A stretch of DNA of 63,821 bases. Origin: Novosphingobium album (ex Hu et al. 2023) (lineage in GTDB: Bacteria > Pseudomonadota > Alphaproteobacteria > Sphingomonadales > Sphingomonadaceae). Below, one piece after another: positions 43,370-52,608 of the stretch. How positions within the stretch are numbered: position 1 is the first letter of the stretch; every line of letters begins with the position of its first letter. The notes below the pieces were generated by a model that was not told where the DNA came from, did not search any database, and saw only the letters and a program-made list of their open reading frames with translations. The position numbers were made by a program, and so were the translations under genes. The stretch lies in NCBI RefSeq assembly GCF_022832385.1, contig NZ_JALHLE010000036.1:1-63821 (forward strand), given 5' to 3'.

Positions 43370-43762
43370 ATGAAAGCTGCGTTCCTGCCGATGCTCGTGC
43401 TTGCCCCGCTCGCTCTGACGGCCTGCTCCGAAGGTGAGCCGCGCAAGATGCCACCGCCGAGCCCCGCTGCCGAAGCCATTGGCCCGGCCGAGAACTGCCT
43501 GCCGATCACGCAGTTCTCCAGCAGCAAGATCCGCGACGACTGGACCATCGACTTCTTCGGCGCGGGCAGCAAGGTGTGGCGCGTAACCCTGCCCAACAAG
43601 TGCGGCGGCCTGAAATCAGCCGACACCTTCACCTACGAGACTTCGCTCTCGCAGCTGTGCAAGCAGGATATCATCTATCCGCTGAACCAGTACGGAGGCC
43701 ACCTCCAGCGCGGCGCAGGCTGCGGCATGGGCCCGTTCGTGCCGGTAAAGCTGATCAAGTAG
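43370..43762 (+). CDS. DUF6491-like lipoprotein
   Basis: The 130-residue protein has a lipoprotein signal (LAPLALTACSEG, Cys at about 19) and a small domain with paired cysteines (ENCLPI, NKCGGL, QLCKQD, AGCGMGPF). It has the CxPxxxIxxxxIxDDWTIDF pattern of DUF6491 proteins, whose function is unknown. GAGGAG six bases before the ATG is strong. It starts 12 bases after nth, so it may be co-transcribed, and its 3' end overlaps the convergent symporter by eight bases. Confidence 0.8.
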   Translation: MKAAFLPMLVLAPLALTACSEGEPRKMPPPSPAAEAIGPAENCLPITQFSSSKIRDDWTIDFFGAGSKVWRVTLPNKCGGLKSADTFTYETSLSQLCKQDIIYPLNQYGGHLQRGAGCGMGPFVPVKLIK

Positions 43763-45080
43763 GCACGGGGTCTCCAGCGGCGGCATCGCCGCCGCTGATC
43801 GCCGAGATCACAGTCGCACAGACCAGATCGCCCACGACGTTAAGCGTGGTGCGGCACATGTCGAGGAAACGGTCGACGCCAAGGATCAGGCCAATGCCTT
43901 CGGGCGGGACTCCCACACCACCGAGGATCAACGCGATGACCGGCAAGGACCCCGCCGGAACACCGGCCGTGCCGATGCCTGCCAGTATGCACACGAGCAT
44001 CACGAACAGCTGCTGGCCGAGATCGAGATCGACGCCGAAGAACTGCGCGAGGAACAGCACGGTGACGCCTTCGAACATGGCCGTGCCGTTCTGGTTGGCC
44101 GTCGCGCCGATGGTCAGGACAAAGCGGGCGATGCGTGGCGGCAGCCGCAACTCCTCGCTGGCGACGCGCAGCGCCGTGGGCAGCGTTGCGTTGGAACTTG
44201 AGGTCGAGAACGCCATGACCGCCGCCTCGCGCGTTTCGCGGAAAAACACGACCGGGTTCTTGCGGGCGATAAAGGCCAGCAGCATCGGGAACACCCCGAA
44301 CATCTGGATGGCAAGGACCAGCAGCACCACCCCGACATAAGCTGCCAGCTTGATCAGCAGGTCCCACCCGAACTGGGCGGCCAGATTGAACATGAAGCAG
44401 AAGATCGCATAGGGCGCGAGCCGGATGACGATGCCGATCAGCAGCATCGACACCTCGAACACGCCTTCGATCGCGTCCTTGAGCGTCCTGGCCCTCGGGG
44501 TCGTGACCAGCAGCAGGCCGATCCCGAAAAACAGCGCAAAGAACATCACCGCCAGAATATCGTTGTTGCCCATGGCAGAGATGACGTTGGACGGAATCAG
44601 GCCGAGCACGGCATCGACGCCAGTCCTGGCCTGGGACGATGCCTGGACGATGCTGCCCGCGTTCGCGGCGCCTTGTGCCAGCAAGTCCCGGGCGGCCTGC
44701 CGGTCCACCCCATCGCCCGGCCGCAGCGTGTTGACCACCGCCAGGCTGAGCGCAACCGCGATGCCGGATACAGCGACAGTGTAGACGAGCGTCGCCACCC
44801 CGACTTTGCGCAAGGTTCGAATCTCGCCCATTTCGGCAATGCCGATGACCAGCGCGGAAAACAGCAGCGGGATCACCAGCATGAACAGCAACCGCAGGAA
44901 TACCTGCCCCACCGGCACGGTCACGTAGGTGATGACAGGATCAATCCAGGCCCTGTCCTGCGCAAAAGTATAGACCAGCAGGCCAAGCACCAGACCTGCC
45001 ACGAACCCGATCAGGATGCGCAACTGCGCACGGTTGCGGCCAACCGGAACCGGAGTGTCGCCTTGAGGTATACCGGCCAT
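43755..45080 (-). CDS. Dicarboxylate/amino acid:cation symporter (DAACS)
   Basis: This inner-membrane sodium- or proton-coupled carrier takes up dicarboxylates or acidic amino acids. The 441-residue protein has about eight helices and the family core: the serine-rich hairpin AFSTSSSNATLPT, the NQNGTAMFEG motif in TM7, and AGVPAGSLPVI in hairpin 2. ATG at 45080 has GGGGAAGG seven bases upstream and is preferred over TTG at 45101. The neighbouring gene is a paralogue. Substrate is not readable. Confidence 0.9.
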   Translation of the reverse strand: MAGIPQGDTPVPVGRNRAQLRILIGFVAGLVLGLLVYTFAQDRAWIDPVITYVTVPVGQVFLRLLFMLVIPLLFSALVIGIAEMGEIRTLRKVGVATLVYTVAVSGIAVALSLAVVNTLRPGDGVDRQAARDLLAQGAANAGSIVQASSQARTGVDAVLGLIPSNVISAMGNNDILAVMFFALFFGIGLLLVTTPRARTLKDAIEGVFEVSMLLIGIVIRLAPYAIFCFMFNLAAQFGWDLLIKLAAYVGVVLLVLAIQMFGVFPMLLAFIARKNPVVFFRETREAAVMAFSTSSSNATLPTALRVASEELRLPPRIARFVLTIGATANQNGTAMFEGVTVLFLAQFFGVDLDLGQQLFVMLVCILAGIGTAGVPAGSLPVIALILGGVGVPPEGIGLILGVDRFLDMCRTTLNVVGDLVCATVISAISGGDAAAGDPVPT

Positions 45081-45187
45081 GCGCGTGCCTTCCCCGGACA
45101 ACGTCCGGTTTCGCGTTCGGCACTACCGTCGCAATCGCAGCAATGATTGTCCAGTCCGGAGGACCCTGAAGGATACCTGCCCGTCCG

Positions 45188-46519
45188 TCAGGACACGCGG
45201 GTATCCTCGTAGAACTCGGGATCGACGTTGAGCCCTGCCCGCCCGTGCGAGGCGGTGTGCGACGGCGCGTGCGGGGGCTCCGCATCGTCGTCCATCAGCG
45301 GCTGCAACATGCCTTCGCTGCGGGTGATGACAGAAGTCGCCACGGCATTGCCGATGACATTGGTCGCCGAGCGCCCCATGTCTAGGAACGTGTCGATGCC
45401 CAGCAGCAGCGCGATGCCCTCCACCGGCAGGCCGAACTGGCTGAGCGTGGCGGCGATTACCACGAGGCTCGCCCGAGGCACGCCGGCGATACCCTTGGAA
45501 CTGACCATCAGCGTCAGCAGCATCAGGATCTGCGTCTCGATGGGCACGTGGATGCCATAGGCCTGCGCCACGAAGAGTGTCGCGAAGCTCATGTACATCA
45601 TCGAGCCATCGAGGTTGAACGAATAGCCCAGTGGCAGAATGAAGCCCGACACACGGCGCGGCACGCCGAAACGGTCGAGCTGCTCAAACAGCTTGGGCAG
45701 ACCCGCTTCCGACGAGGCGGTGGAGAACGTCAGCAGCAGCGGCTCGCGGATATAGCGGATCAGTGTGAAGATGCGCCCTCGCAGGAATACCGCGCCGATC
45801 GACAGCAGGATTATCCAGAGGAGCAGAAGGCCGAAGTAGAACTCGCTCACCAGCACGCTGTAAGTCACGACGATGCCGAGGCCCTTGGTCGCGATCACGC
45901 TCGCGAGTGCGCCGAACACGGCGGCCGGGGCGAAGCGCATGACGTAGTCGGTGATCTGCAGCATGAGGTGCGAGAGTGACTCGCTGGCCTTGACCACCGG
46001 CGCGCCCTTTTCGCCGATGGCGGTGAGCGCGACGCCCACGAACAGCGAGAAGACCAGAATCTGCAGGATGTTGTTGTTCGCCATCGCATCGAAGGCGCTG
46101 GTCGGGAAGATTTCGAGCACGAAGTGGCGGAATGAAAGCTCACCTGTTGCCAGTTCACCAAGATCATCCGCGGTTTCGAGTCCCACGCCCACACCGGGGC
46201 GGAACAGGTTCACGAGCAGAAGGCCGAGCGCCAGCGACAGCAGGCTCGCCGAAATGAACCAGCCCAGCGCCTTGGCGCCGATGCGCCCGAGCGCAGCACT
46301 GTCGCCCATCCCGGCAATGCCTGTGACGATGGTCGCGAAGACCAGCGGGGCGATGATCATCTTGATCAGTTTCAGGAAAACGTCCGGCAGAAGCTTGAGA
46401 TAGTCCGCCCAGACCTTCAGCGCCGGATCACCGGCGGCATGCGTGATATTGAGCACCCAGCCAACGAGAATGCCGAGTACCATGCCAGCGATAATCAAGA
46501 ACGTCAGCCGTTTGGCCAT
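45188..46519 (-). CDS. Dicarboxylate:cation symporter, DctA-like
   Basis: The second DAACS transporter has 443 residues from ATG at 46519 (GGGGG upstream). Core motifs are TFSTASSEAGLPK, SFNLDGSMMYMS and SKGIAGVPRASLVVI, closer to DctA/GltP than the downstream copy. The C-terminus ends in an acidic tail of about 30 residues. It lies 107 bases upstream of its paralogue on the same strand, and dapE ends 66 bases before it. Tandem paralogues suggest split substrate ranges. Confidence 0.9.
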   Translation of the reverse strand: MAKRLTFLIIAGMVLGILVGWVLNITHAAGDPALKVWADYLKLLPDVFLKLIKMIIAPLVFATIVTGIAGMGDSAALGRIGAKALGWFISASLLSLALGLLLVNLFRPGVGVGLETADDLGELATGELSFRHFVLEIFPTSAFDAMANNNILQILVFSLFVGVALTAIGEKGAPVVKASESLSHLMLQITDYVMRFAPAAVFGALASVIATKGLGIVVTYSVLVSEFYFGLLLLWIILLSIGAVFLRGRIFTLIRYIREPLLLTFSTASSEAGLPKLFEQLDRFGVPRRVSGFILPLGYSFNLDGSMMYMSFATLFVAQAYGIHVPIETQILMLLTLMVSSKGIAGVPRASLVVIAATLSQFGLPVEGIALLLGIDTFLDMGRSATNVIGNAVATSVITRSEGMLQPLMDDDAEPPHAPSHTASHGRAGLNVDPEFYEDTRVS

Positions 46520-46585
46520 GCAACCCCCGCGAGAAAATCGAGTGGACCGTAACAGGCGAACCTGTCGGGTCAATGTCACGGACTG

Positions 46586-47746
46586 TCAGGAATTTGCGCC
46601 GGAACCCGAAAGTGCAGCCTCGGTGACGCGGCGATAGATCCTGGCCAGCGCATCGAGATCGGCCATCGCTACGGCCTCGTCACGCTTGTGCATGGTGGCA
46701 TTGCACAGGCCGAATTCGATCACCGGGCACAAGTCCTTCAGGAAGCGTGCGTCTGACGTGCCCCCACTGGTGGACAGTTCCGGATCGACGCCGGTCTCGG
46801 CACGGATCGCTTCGGCCAATATGGCGGAGAACGTGCCCGGCTCGGTGAGGAAAGCCTCGCCGGAGATCAGCGGACGAGCGGTGCCACCATGCTTTTCGGC
46901 AATAGCAGTGACCCGCGCGCCCAGTTCGGCGCCGGTGTGCAGGTCGTTGAAACGGATCGAAATACGCGCAGAAGCCTTGGCCGGGATCACATTATGCGCC
47001 GGGTTGCCGACGGTCAGATCGGTGATTTCCAGATTGCTCGCCTGGAACCAGTCAGTCCCCTCGTCGAGCACCTGTGCATCGAGCTCGGCCAGCATGCCGA
47101 CCAGCTTGGTCACCGGATTGTCGGCAAGATGCGGATAAGCGACGTGTCCCTGTACGCCCTCGACATCGAGAAAGATGTTCACTGAGCCGCGGCGGCCGAT
47201 CTTCATCGTGTCGCCCAGGCGGTTCACCGAAGTTGGCTCTCCAACAAGGCACAAGTCCGGGATTTCGCCCCGCTCGCGCATGAGGTCCATCAGCGCCAGC
47301 GTGCCATAGCGCGCGGGGCCTTCCTCGTCGCCGGTAATGACAAAGCTGATCGTCCCCGCTTCAGACGGAATCTCGCGCACGGCGGCAACCATGGCCGCGA
47401 TCGAACCCTTCATGTCAACCGCGCCGCGCCCGTGGAGCAGGTCCCCGCGCCGCTCGGGCAGGAACGGTGCCGTCGTCCAGCCGTCGCCGGGAGGCACGAC
47501 GTCGAGATGACCGGCGAAGGCAAAATGCCTGGAGCCGTCGGGCCCGCGCCGCACGGCAAACAGATTCTCGACAGGACCATCCGGTGCCTCGCCCGCGACG
47601 AAACGCGTCACTTCGAAACCCAACGGCGTGAGCTGCTTTTCAAGGCAATCGAACACCATACCCATGGCAGGCGTGACGCTCGGGCAGGCAATCAGGGCTT
47701 CGGCAAGGTCGGTAACACTTGCGGCGACGGGCGCGGTCTGGGACAT
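46586..47746 (-). CDS. dapE: Succinyl-diaminopimelate desuccinylase
   Basis: DapE removes succinate from N-succinyl-LL-diaminopimelate with two zinc ions. The 386-residue M20 protein has HLDVVPPG, the bridging Asp in GRGAVDMKGS, and the catalytic Glu in GDEEGPARYGT near residue 141. The dimerisation domain follows, then TSGGTSDARF and the last His ligand region FGLCNATMHK. It shares the lysine/peptidoglycan pathway with dapB. Confidence 0.95.
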   Translation of the reverse strand: MSQTAPVAASVTDLAEALIACPSVTPAMGMVFDCLEKQLTPLGFEVTRFVAGEAPDGPVENLFAVRRGPDGSRHFAFAGHLDVVPPGDGWTTAPFLPERRGDLLHGRGAVDMKGSIAAMVAAVREIPSEAGTISFVITGDEEGPARYGTLALMDLMRERGEIPDLCLVGEPTSVNRLGDTMKIGRRGSVNIFLDVEGVQGHVAYPHLADNPVTKLVGMLAELDAQVLDEGTDWFQASNLEITDLTVGNPAHNVIPAKASARISIRFNDLHTGAELGARVTAIAEKHGGTARPLISGEAFLTEPGTFSAILAEAIRAETGVDPELSTSGGTSDARFLKDLCPVIEFGLCNATMHKRDEAVAMADLDALARIYRRVTEAALSGSGANS

Positions 47747-47803
47747 ATCCGGCGCTCATCGCACAAGCCGCCTGCGAAAACCATAGGCGCCGGAGAGACC
47801 CCC

Positions 47804-48268
47804 ATGCCCAAGATCGATGTCGAAGCGCTCCCCCAGTCGAACCGGACGGGTTATCCGCCCCCCTTCGACGAGCCCGTGGCCGGCCGCTGGTGGCGGCGCC
47901 TCGCCCCGGCGGGCGGGCTGACCGAAATGGGCGCGAGCCATGTAGTCCTGAAACCCGGCGCCTGGTCCAGCCAACGCCACTGGCACGACAACGAAGACGA
48001 ACTGCTGGTCATGCTAACCGGCGAGGCGGTACTGGTCGAGGATGACGGCCGGACCACGCTGAAACCCGGCGACGTCTGCGCATGGCCCAAGGGCGTCACC
48101 AACGGGCATCACCTGATCAACGAGAGCGACGCCGATTGCAGCTTCATCGCCATCGGTGCCGGCAACCAGAAAGGAACGGGCGCTTATTCGGACATCGACA
48201 TGAAGTTCGATGACGAAGGGTATTTCCACAAGGACGGCGTGCCCTATCCCACTGAACGGATGAAATAG
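47804..48268 (+). CDS. Cupin-domain protein
   Basis: The 154-residue protein is a single cupin barrel. Motif 1 reads QRHWHDNEDELLVMLTGEAVL with His, His and Glu metal ligands near residue 58, and motif 2 reads PGDVCAWPKGVTNGHHLINE with a His ligand. GGAGAG precedes the ATG. Proteins of this form are often annotated as sugar or oxalate-type cupins, but no substrate can be stated. It diverges from dapE and converges on the S1/P1 nuclease. Confidence 0.88.
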   Translation: MPKIDVEALPQSNRTGYPPPFDEPVAGRWWRRLAPAGGLTEMGASHVVLKPGAWSSQRHWHDNEDELLVMLTGEAVLVEDDGRTTLKPGDVCAWPKGVTNGHHLINESDADCSFIAIGAGNQKGTGAYSDIDMKFDDEGYFHKDGVPYPTERMK

Positions 48269-48283
48269 GCGCCGCGCGCCGGA

Positions 48284-49129
48284 TCAGCCCAGCGCCTCGT
48301 CGAGCATCTTTGCAAGGCGCAAGCCGGCCCGTTCGATACGCTCGTCTACAATCGGGATGGCCGTTTCGATCGCCGCGTCCGTCCACACGACATGCTCCGG
48401 CTCGGAGCCGTTGCAGGGCAGCTTGCCGAAAGCGGCCGGGTAGAGGAAATCACGCGAGACTTCCCAGCTTTCCTTCGCCCAGTCGGTGACGGTGCCCGTC
48501 GCCAGACGGGCCTTCTCGTCCGCGCTGTAGCGCCGCACCAGCGGCGGGCTGGCCGAGGAAATGGCGCGCTCTGCCTCAGGCCCGTCCCAGATCGAGTGAA
48601 GGTTTAGGCCAGTGGCGATACCATAGTCGGCCTTGATCCTGTTCCCGCCAAGATCCTGATTTTCTCCCACGTGCAACGGCTGGTGCAGGTCGCCGACGAA
48701 ATGGGTAAGGAAGATAAGCGCTTCCAGTCGCTGCTCCGCGGGCAGTCGCCGGTCCGCCAGCAATCGCGCGTTGCGGCCGACCTGAGCGGTAACGCAGGTG
48801 CCGTAGGAACAATTCGCCTTGATGTCGAACGGCTTGCACACCGAAATATTCTGGTAGTGCCAGGGAAAAGTATAGGCCCAACGGTCCCCGTCACGCCGAA
48901 CGCAATCGGGCCAGACCGAAGCGTCTTCCAGACTCTTCACCGGGCAATCCGGCGTGACCAGTTCCGGTTCGGCATGCAGCAGTTTGCGGATCTGCGCCCG
49001 CGTTTCCGGTTTCACGTTCTCCAACGCTATCGAGGCAATCGTGCGATGACCGTAAGCACCCCAGGCGAGCACTGGCGAAGCGGCAAGCGACACCAGCGCC
49101 GCCATCACTACCAACAGGGAACGCACCAT
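48284..49129 (-). CDS. S1/P1-type nuclease
   Basis: This secreted or periplasmic zinc-dependent nuclease of single-stranded DNA and RNA has a signal peptide cleaved before WGAYGHR, so the mature N-terminal Trp is itself a zinc ligand, as in P1. Other ligands are seen in GHRTIASIA, a middle Asp/His region, HFVGDLHQPLHV near residue 140 and GGNRIKADY. The protein has 281 residues, normal for the family. Its ATG shares one base with the GST stop, so translation is coupled. Confidence 0.92.
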   Translation of the reverse strand: MVRSLLVVMAALVSLAASPVLAWGAYGHRTIASIALENVKPETRAQIRKLLHAEPELVTPDCPVKSLEDASVWPDCVRRDGDRWAYTFPWHYQNISVCKPFDIKANCSYGTCVTAQVGRNARLLADRRLPAEQRLEALIFLTHFVGDLHQPLHVGENQDLGGNRIKADYGIATGLNLHSIWDGPEAERAISSASPPLVRRYSADEKARLATGTVTDWAKESWEVSRDFLYPAAFGKLPCNGSEPEHVVWTDAAIETAIPIVDERIERAGLRLAKMLDEALG

Positions 49130-49794
49130 CAGGCTACCGGCATCTCGTATTGCTCGATCACCCAGTCCTCAGCTTCCGCTGCAGCGATCCACTGCTGCAG
49201 CCATTCGTGCTCCCAAACGGCTTGCATGTAGGCCTGGGCGAAGCCGGGCACGGCAATGCCATAGGTCAGGAAGCGGCTGACGACGGGCGCATAGATCACG
49301 TCGGCCGCGCTGAATGTGCCGAACAGGAACGGCCCGCCCTTGCCGAAGCGGGCACGTGCCTCGGCCCACAGGGTCAGGATGCGCACGATGTCGGCCCGCA
49401 CATCCTCGTCAATTTGAGCCCCCTGCACCTGCGCGCGGATATTCATCGGGCACGAACGGCGCAACGGCAGGTAGCTGGAATGCATTTCCGCCACCATCGA
49501 ACGCGCCATCGCGCGGGCATCATCCGCCTTGGGCCAGAACCGGTCGCGTCCCACCTTGTCGGCCAGATATTCGATGATCGCGAGACTGTCCCACACCACG
49601 GCCTCACCATCCCACAGGATCGGCACTTTGCCATGGCTGGGCGCCAGATCGTCCGAGGTCTGCTTGAGGTGTTCCCAGTCCTCGCCGAACAGCGGCACGG
49701 TCAGTTCGTCGAAATGCAGACCAGACTGCTTGCAGGCCAGCCAGCCGCGCAGCGACCAGCTCGAATAGTTCTTGTTGCCGATGATGAGCTTCAC
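49129..49794 (-). CDS. Glutathione S-transferase family protein
   Basis: The 221-residue protein starts at GTG 49794 (KLIIGNKNYSSWSLRGWL). It has a thioredoxin-like N-terminal domain with SSWSLR as the likely active-site serine region and GKVPILWDGEAVVWDSLAIIEYL as the glutathione-binding segment. An all-helical C-terminal domain follows from about residue 85. The class is of the general bacterial kind. A longer frame from 49866 would add a Pro-rich tail and is not preferred. It is coupled to the nuclease gene. Confidence 0.9.
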   Translation of the reverse strand: MKLIIGNKNYSSWSLRGWLACKQSGLHFDELTVPLFGEDWEHLKQTSDDLAPSHGKVPILWDGEAVVWDSLAIIEYLADKVGRDRFWPKADDARAMARSMVAEMHSSYLPLRRSCPMNIRAQVQGAQIDEDVRADIVRILTLWAEARARFGKGGPFLFGTFSAADVIYAPVVSRFLTYGIAVPGFAQAYMQAVWEHEWLQQWIAAAEAEDWVIEQYEMPVA

Positions 49795-49913
49795 GGGGTG
49801 GGGGTTCCCTTTGGCTTGAGCCGGTGGGCCTAATCGCTGGAACGGGCCCTGTCGAGGGCGGAGCAAGATTTGTGACGCTGGACTTGTGACATACGCAGGA
49901 TCATAAATACCTC

Positions 49914-50336
49914 ATGCGCAGACTCGCCATTCTCCTTGCCTGCCCGCTTGTGCTGGGCGCCGCTTCGACGGGAGCCCCGGTGGAAGTGGCCGTGTCGGGC
50001 ATTGGTGCCACCAAGGGACAGGTTCACGTGGACATCTGCCCGGTCGCCCAGTTTACGCGCGAGGATTGCCCTTGGTCGGCCAATGCCGTCGCCCATGCCG
50101 GCACGACTGTCATCACCGTGCCCGGGGTGCCGCCCGGCCGCTACGCCGCGCAGGCCTATTGGGATGCCAACGGCAACGGCAAGGCGGATCGCAACTTCAT
50201 CGGCATGCCGCTCGAACTCGTCGGCTTTTCCAACGACGTACGGGTGAAGATGTCACGTCCCAAGTTCGATGCCGCCGCCTTTACCCATGGAGCTGGCACG
50301 ACGCGCATCGCCTTCACCGTTCACAAGATCCCATGA
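49914..50336 (+). CDS. DUF2141 exported protein
   Basis: The 140-residue protein has a short signal peptide (LLACPLVLGAAS) and the DUF2141 beta-sandwich: VEVAVSGIGATKGQVHVDI, PPGRYAAQAYWDANGNGKAD, then GFSNDVRVKMSRPKFDAAAF. The DxNGNGxxD stretch resembles a calcium-binding loop. Function is unknown. It converges on the Pit gene with only four bases between stops. Confidence 0.88.
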   Translation: MRRLAILLACPLVLGAASTGAPVEVAVSGIGATKGQVHVDICPVAQFTREDCPWSANAVAHAGTTVITVPGVPPGRYAAQAYWDANGNGKADRNFIGMPLELVGFSNDVRVKMSRPKFDAAAFTHGAGTTRIAFTVHKIP

Positions 50337-50340
50337 GGGA

Positions 50341-51342
50341 TCAGAACAGGCGCGTGATCGCGTAGAACAGTGCGCCGACCGCGGCACTGGCCGGAATGGT
50401 GATGACCCAGGCCACGATCACCCGGCTGGCCACCGACCAGCGCACCGCACTCGCGCGGCGGGCCGCGCCGGTGCCGACCACCGATCCGGTGATCGCATGG
50501 GTGGTCGAAACCGGAATGCCGAGCGCGCTGGCGCCGAACACCACGCACGAACCCGCCGTCGAAGCGCAGAAGCCCGAGTGATGATTGAGCTTGGTCAGCC
50601 GCGTGCCCATTGTCTTGATGATCTTCCAGCCGCCCGACAGCGTGCCGAGCGCGATCGCCGTATAGCAGGAAAGCACGACCCATTCAGGCACATGGAAATC
50701 GCCGGTGAGGTGCCCGGTCGAATAAAGCAGCACGGCAATGATACCCATGGTCTTCTGTGCGTCGTTACCGCCGTGACTGATCGAATAGGCCGCACTGGAC
50801 AGCAGGTGCAGCCCCCTGAACGTGCGGTTGGACCCTCGCGGGGAAATGCCCTGAAACAGCCAGCTGGTGGCCAGCATCAGCAGCATGGCGATGGCAAAGC
50901 CAATCATTGGCGAAGCAACAATGGCGATGACGGTCTTGGTCGTGCCAGAACTCTCGACCACGGCGAAACCGCCATGCGCCATGCCCGCGCCGAGCAGCCC
51001 GCCGATCAGCGCGTGGCTGGAACTGGAGGGAATGCCCTTCACCCAGGTCACGACATTCCAGAACATCGCGCCCACCAGCGCCCCGAAGACAACCGCCGGG
51101 GTCACCGCGTCCTTGTCGATGATCCCCTTGCCCACGGTTTCTGCGACATGCAGCCCCACGAACCAGTACGCCGCGAAGTTGCCCGCGGCCGCGAAAAGCA
51201 CCGCCGCGACCGGCGACAGCAGCCGCGTCGCCACCACCGTGGCAATCGCATTGGCCGCGTCGTGCAGACCGTTCAGGAAGTCGAACGCCAGCGCCAGCAG
51301 AACAAGGCCGATCAGCAGCGGCAGGGCAAGACTGTGGTCCAT
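50341..51342 (-). CDS. pit: Inorganic phosphate transporter, Pit family
   Basis: This low-affinity metal-phosphate:proton symporter of the inner membrane has 333 residues, about ten helices and the two inverted PD001131 repeats. They read FLNGLHDAANAIATVVATR near residue 23 and VVFGASALGIPVSTTHAITGSVVG near residue 265, with further FNVVTWVKGIPSSSSHALIGG. It starts seven bases after the NUDIX-DUF47 stop, so they form a two-gene operon. DUF47 proteins are the usual partners of Pit transporters. Confidence 0.95.
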   Translation of the reverse strand: MDHSLALPLLIGLVLLALAFDFLNGLHDAANAIATVVATRLLSPVAAVLFAAAGNFAAYWFVGLHVAETVGKGIIDKDAVTPAVVFGALVGAMFWNVVTWVKGIPSSSSHALIGGLLGAGMAHGGFAVVESSGTTKTVIAIVASPMIGFAIAMLLMLATSWLFQGISPRGSNRTFRGLHLLSSAAYSISHGGNDAQKTMGIIAVLLYSTGHLTGDFHVPEWVVLSCYTAIALGTLSGGWKIIKTMGTRLTKLNHHSGFCASTAGSCVVFGASALGIPVSTTHAITGSVVGTGAARRASAVRWSVASRVIVAWVITIPASAAVGALFYAITRLF

Positions 51343-51349
51343 GGCCAGC

Positions 51350-52486
51350 TCAGGCGTGATCGATCACGAGACCATCGATCTCGTTCGCCAGATCCTCGAA
51401 GCGGTCGACCACGCGCTCGAGCCGCTTGAACATCTCCTGGCGCACGACGAAGTGCAGCGGGTCCTTGCCGCTGCTCGCCTTGAACACCCGCTTGAGGCCC
51501 TGCGCGTGGATTTCGTCGGCATGGCCTTCCATGCGCACGAGTCGTTCGGTCAGCTCGTGCAGGCGGTGGCCGTTATCGGCGATCTTGCGCAACAGCGGCA
51601 TGGCCTCGGCGGTCAGGCGCGCGGCATCGACGATGATCGCGGCCATGTCGCGCATTTCCGGCTCGAACTCTATCACTTCATAGAGATCGGCGGCACCTGC
51701 GGTCTGCTGCATTTCGTCGATGGCATCGTCCATCGTCGTGATCAGGCTGGTGATCGCCGACCGGTCGAAGGGCGTCAGGAAGCTGCGGCGCACGGCATGG
51801 AGAACGTCGCGGGTGATATCGTCGGCATCGTGCTCGCGCTCTTCGATCTCGCGGATGTGCTGCACGCGCCCGGAGCCGCCCTGTGCAAGCCGCGCCAGCG
51901 CGTCGGCACCTGCAACCAGCGTCGCAGCCTGCCGCTCGAACAGATCGAAGAACTGGGTCTGCTGCGGCAGCAGCTTCTGGAACCACGCAAACATCGTATT
52001 GACCCCTGTCTTGTCAGCCATCTTGCCTGCCACGGCCCCGATCATCCGGGCAGGACTGGCAGCGGCGCGAAACTCGCGCGCGCCGAAGGAACGGATAAGC
52101 GCGCGCAAGTCGTCCTCGTCGACAGCCTTGGCTGCCTCTGCCAGCGAGAACCAGCGGCGCTCACGCTGGTGCTGCTCGTCCCATGTCTCGAGTTCCTCGG
52201 TGACCGCAAAAGGAAACACATCAACATCAGCCCAGACGAAGGCCCCCGAATTGCGCTTCTTGCGATACCGGTACGAACCCAGTGGCGTCGGGCAGGCAGC
52301 GCCCAGCACGCCAGCTTCCTCTTCCGCCTCCACCGCCGCAGCAGCATGCGGCGGCAGGCCCTTCATCAGCCCGCCCTTTGGAATGACCCAGCGCCGCGTC
52401 TCGCGCGAGGTGATCAGCAGGATCTGGATCGGTGCATCGACCGCAGGTCCGACAGTGCGGTAGGGAAGAACGGCAATCTGGCGCAT
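51350..52486 (-). CDS. NUDIX hydrolase fused to DUF47 (PhoU-like) regulator
   Basis: The single frame has 378 residues. Residues about 1-145 form a NUDIX domain of the DIPP-like kind, with WVIPKGGLMKG and the box core EAEEEAGV. The usual first Glu and the Arg of the box are Leu and Val, but the metal-binding glutamates remain. Residues about 165-378 are a complete DUF47 helical bundle (MFAWFQKLLPQQTQFF onward, EEREHDADDITRD), the family that gates Pit transporters. A good AGGGG site precedes an internal ATG (codon 165), so DUF47 could also be made alone. GGGAGG lies before the first ATG. The pit gene follows directly. Confidence 0.88.
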   Translation of the reverse strand: MRQIAVLPYRTVGPAVDAPIQILLITSRETRRWVIPKGGLMKGLPPHAAAAVEAEEEAGVLGAACPTPLGSYRYRKKRNSGAFVWADVDVFPFAVTEELETWDEQHQRERRWFSLAEAAKAVDEDDLRALIRSFGAREFRAAASPARMIGAVAGKMADKTGVNTMFAWFQKLLPQQTQFFDLFERQAATLVAGADALARLAQGGSGRVQHIREIEEREHDADDITRDVLHAVRRSFLTPFDRSAITSLITTMDDAIDEMQQTAGAADLYEVIEFEPEMRDMAAIIVDAARLTAEAMPLLRKIADNGHRLHELTERLVRMEGHADEIHAQGLKRVFKASSGKDPLHFVVRQEMFKRLERVVDRFEDLANEIDGLVIDHA

Positions 52487-52577
52487 CGGCGAGACATCCT
52501 CCCTTTTCCGGCGCGTGAAAGCGCGAGCCCATAAGCGAGCCTCTTATGTCACGCAATCGTCATAATGACGGAGATCC

Positions 52578-52599
52578 GCAGTTTTCCGGAGAAAACTGC
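52578..52599 (-). terminator. Hairpin after engB
   Basis: Arms GCAGTTTTC and GAAAACTGC with a CGGA loop start 10 bases past the engB stop. There is no clear T-run, so termination is possible but not certain. Confidence 0.5.
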
Positions 52600-52608
52600 A
52601 GCCTTATA

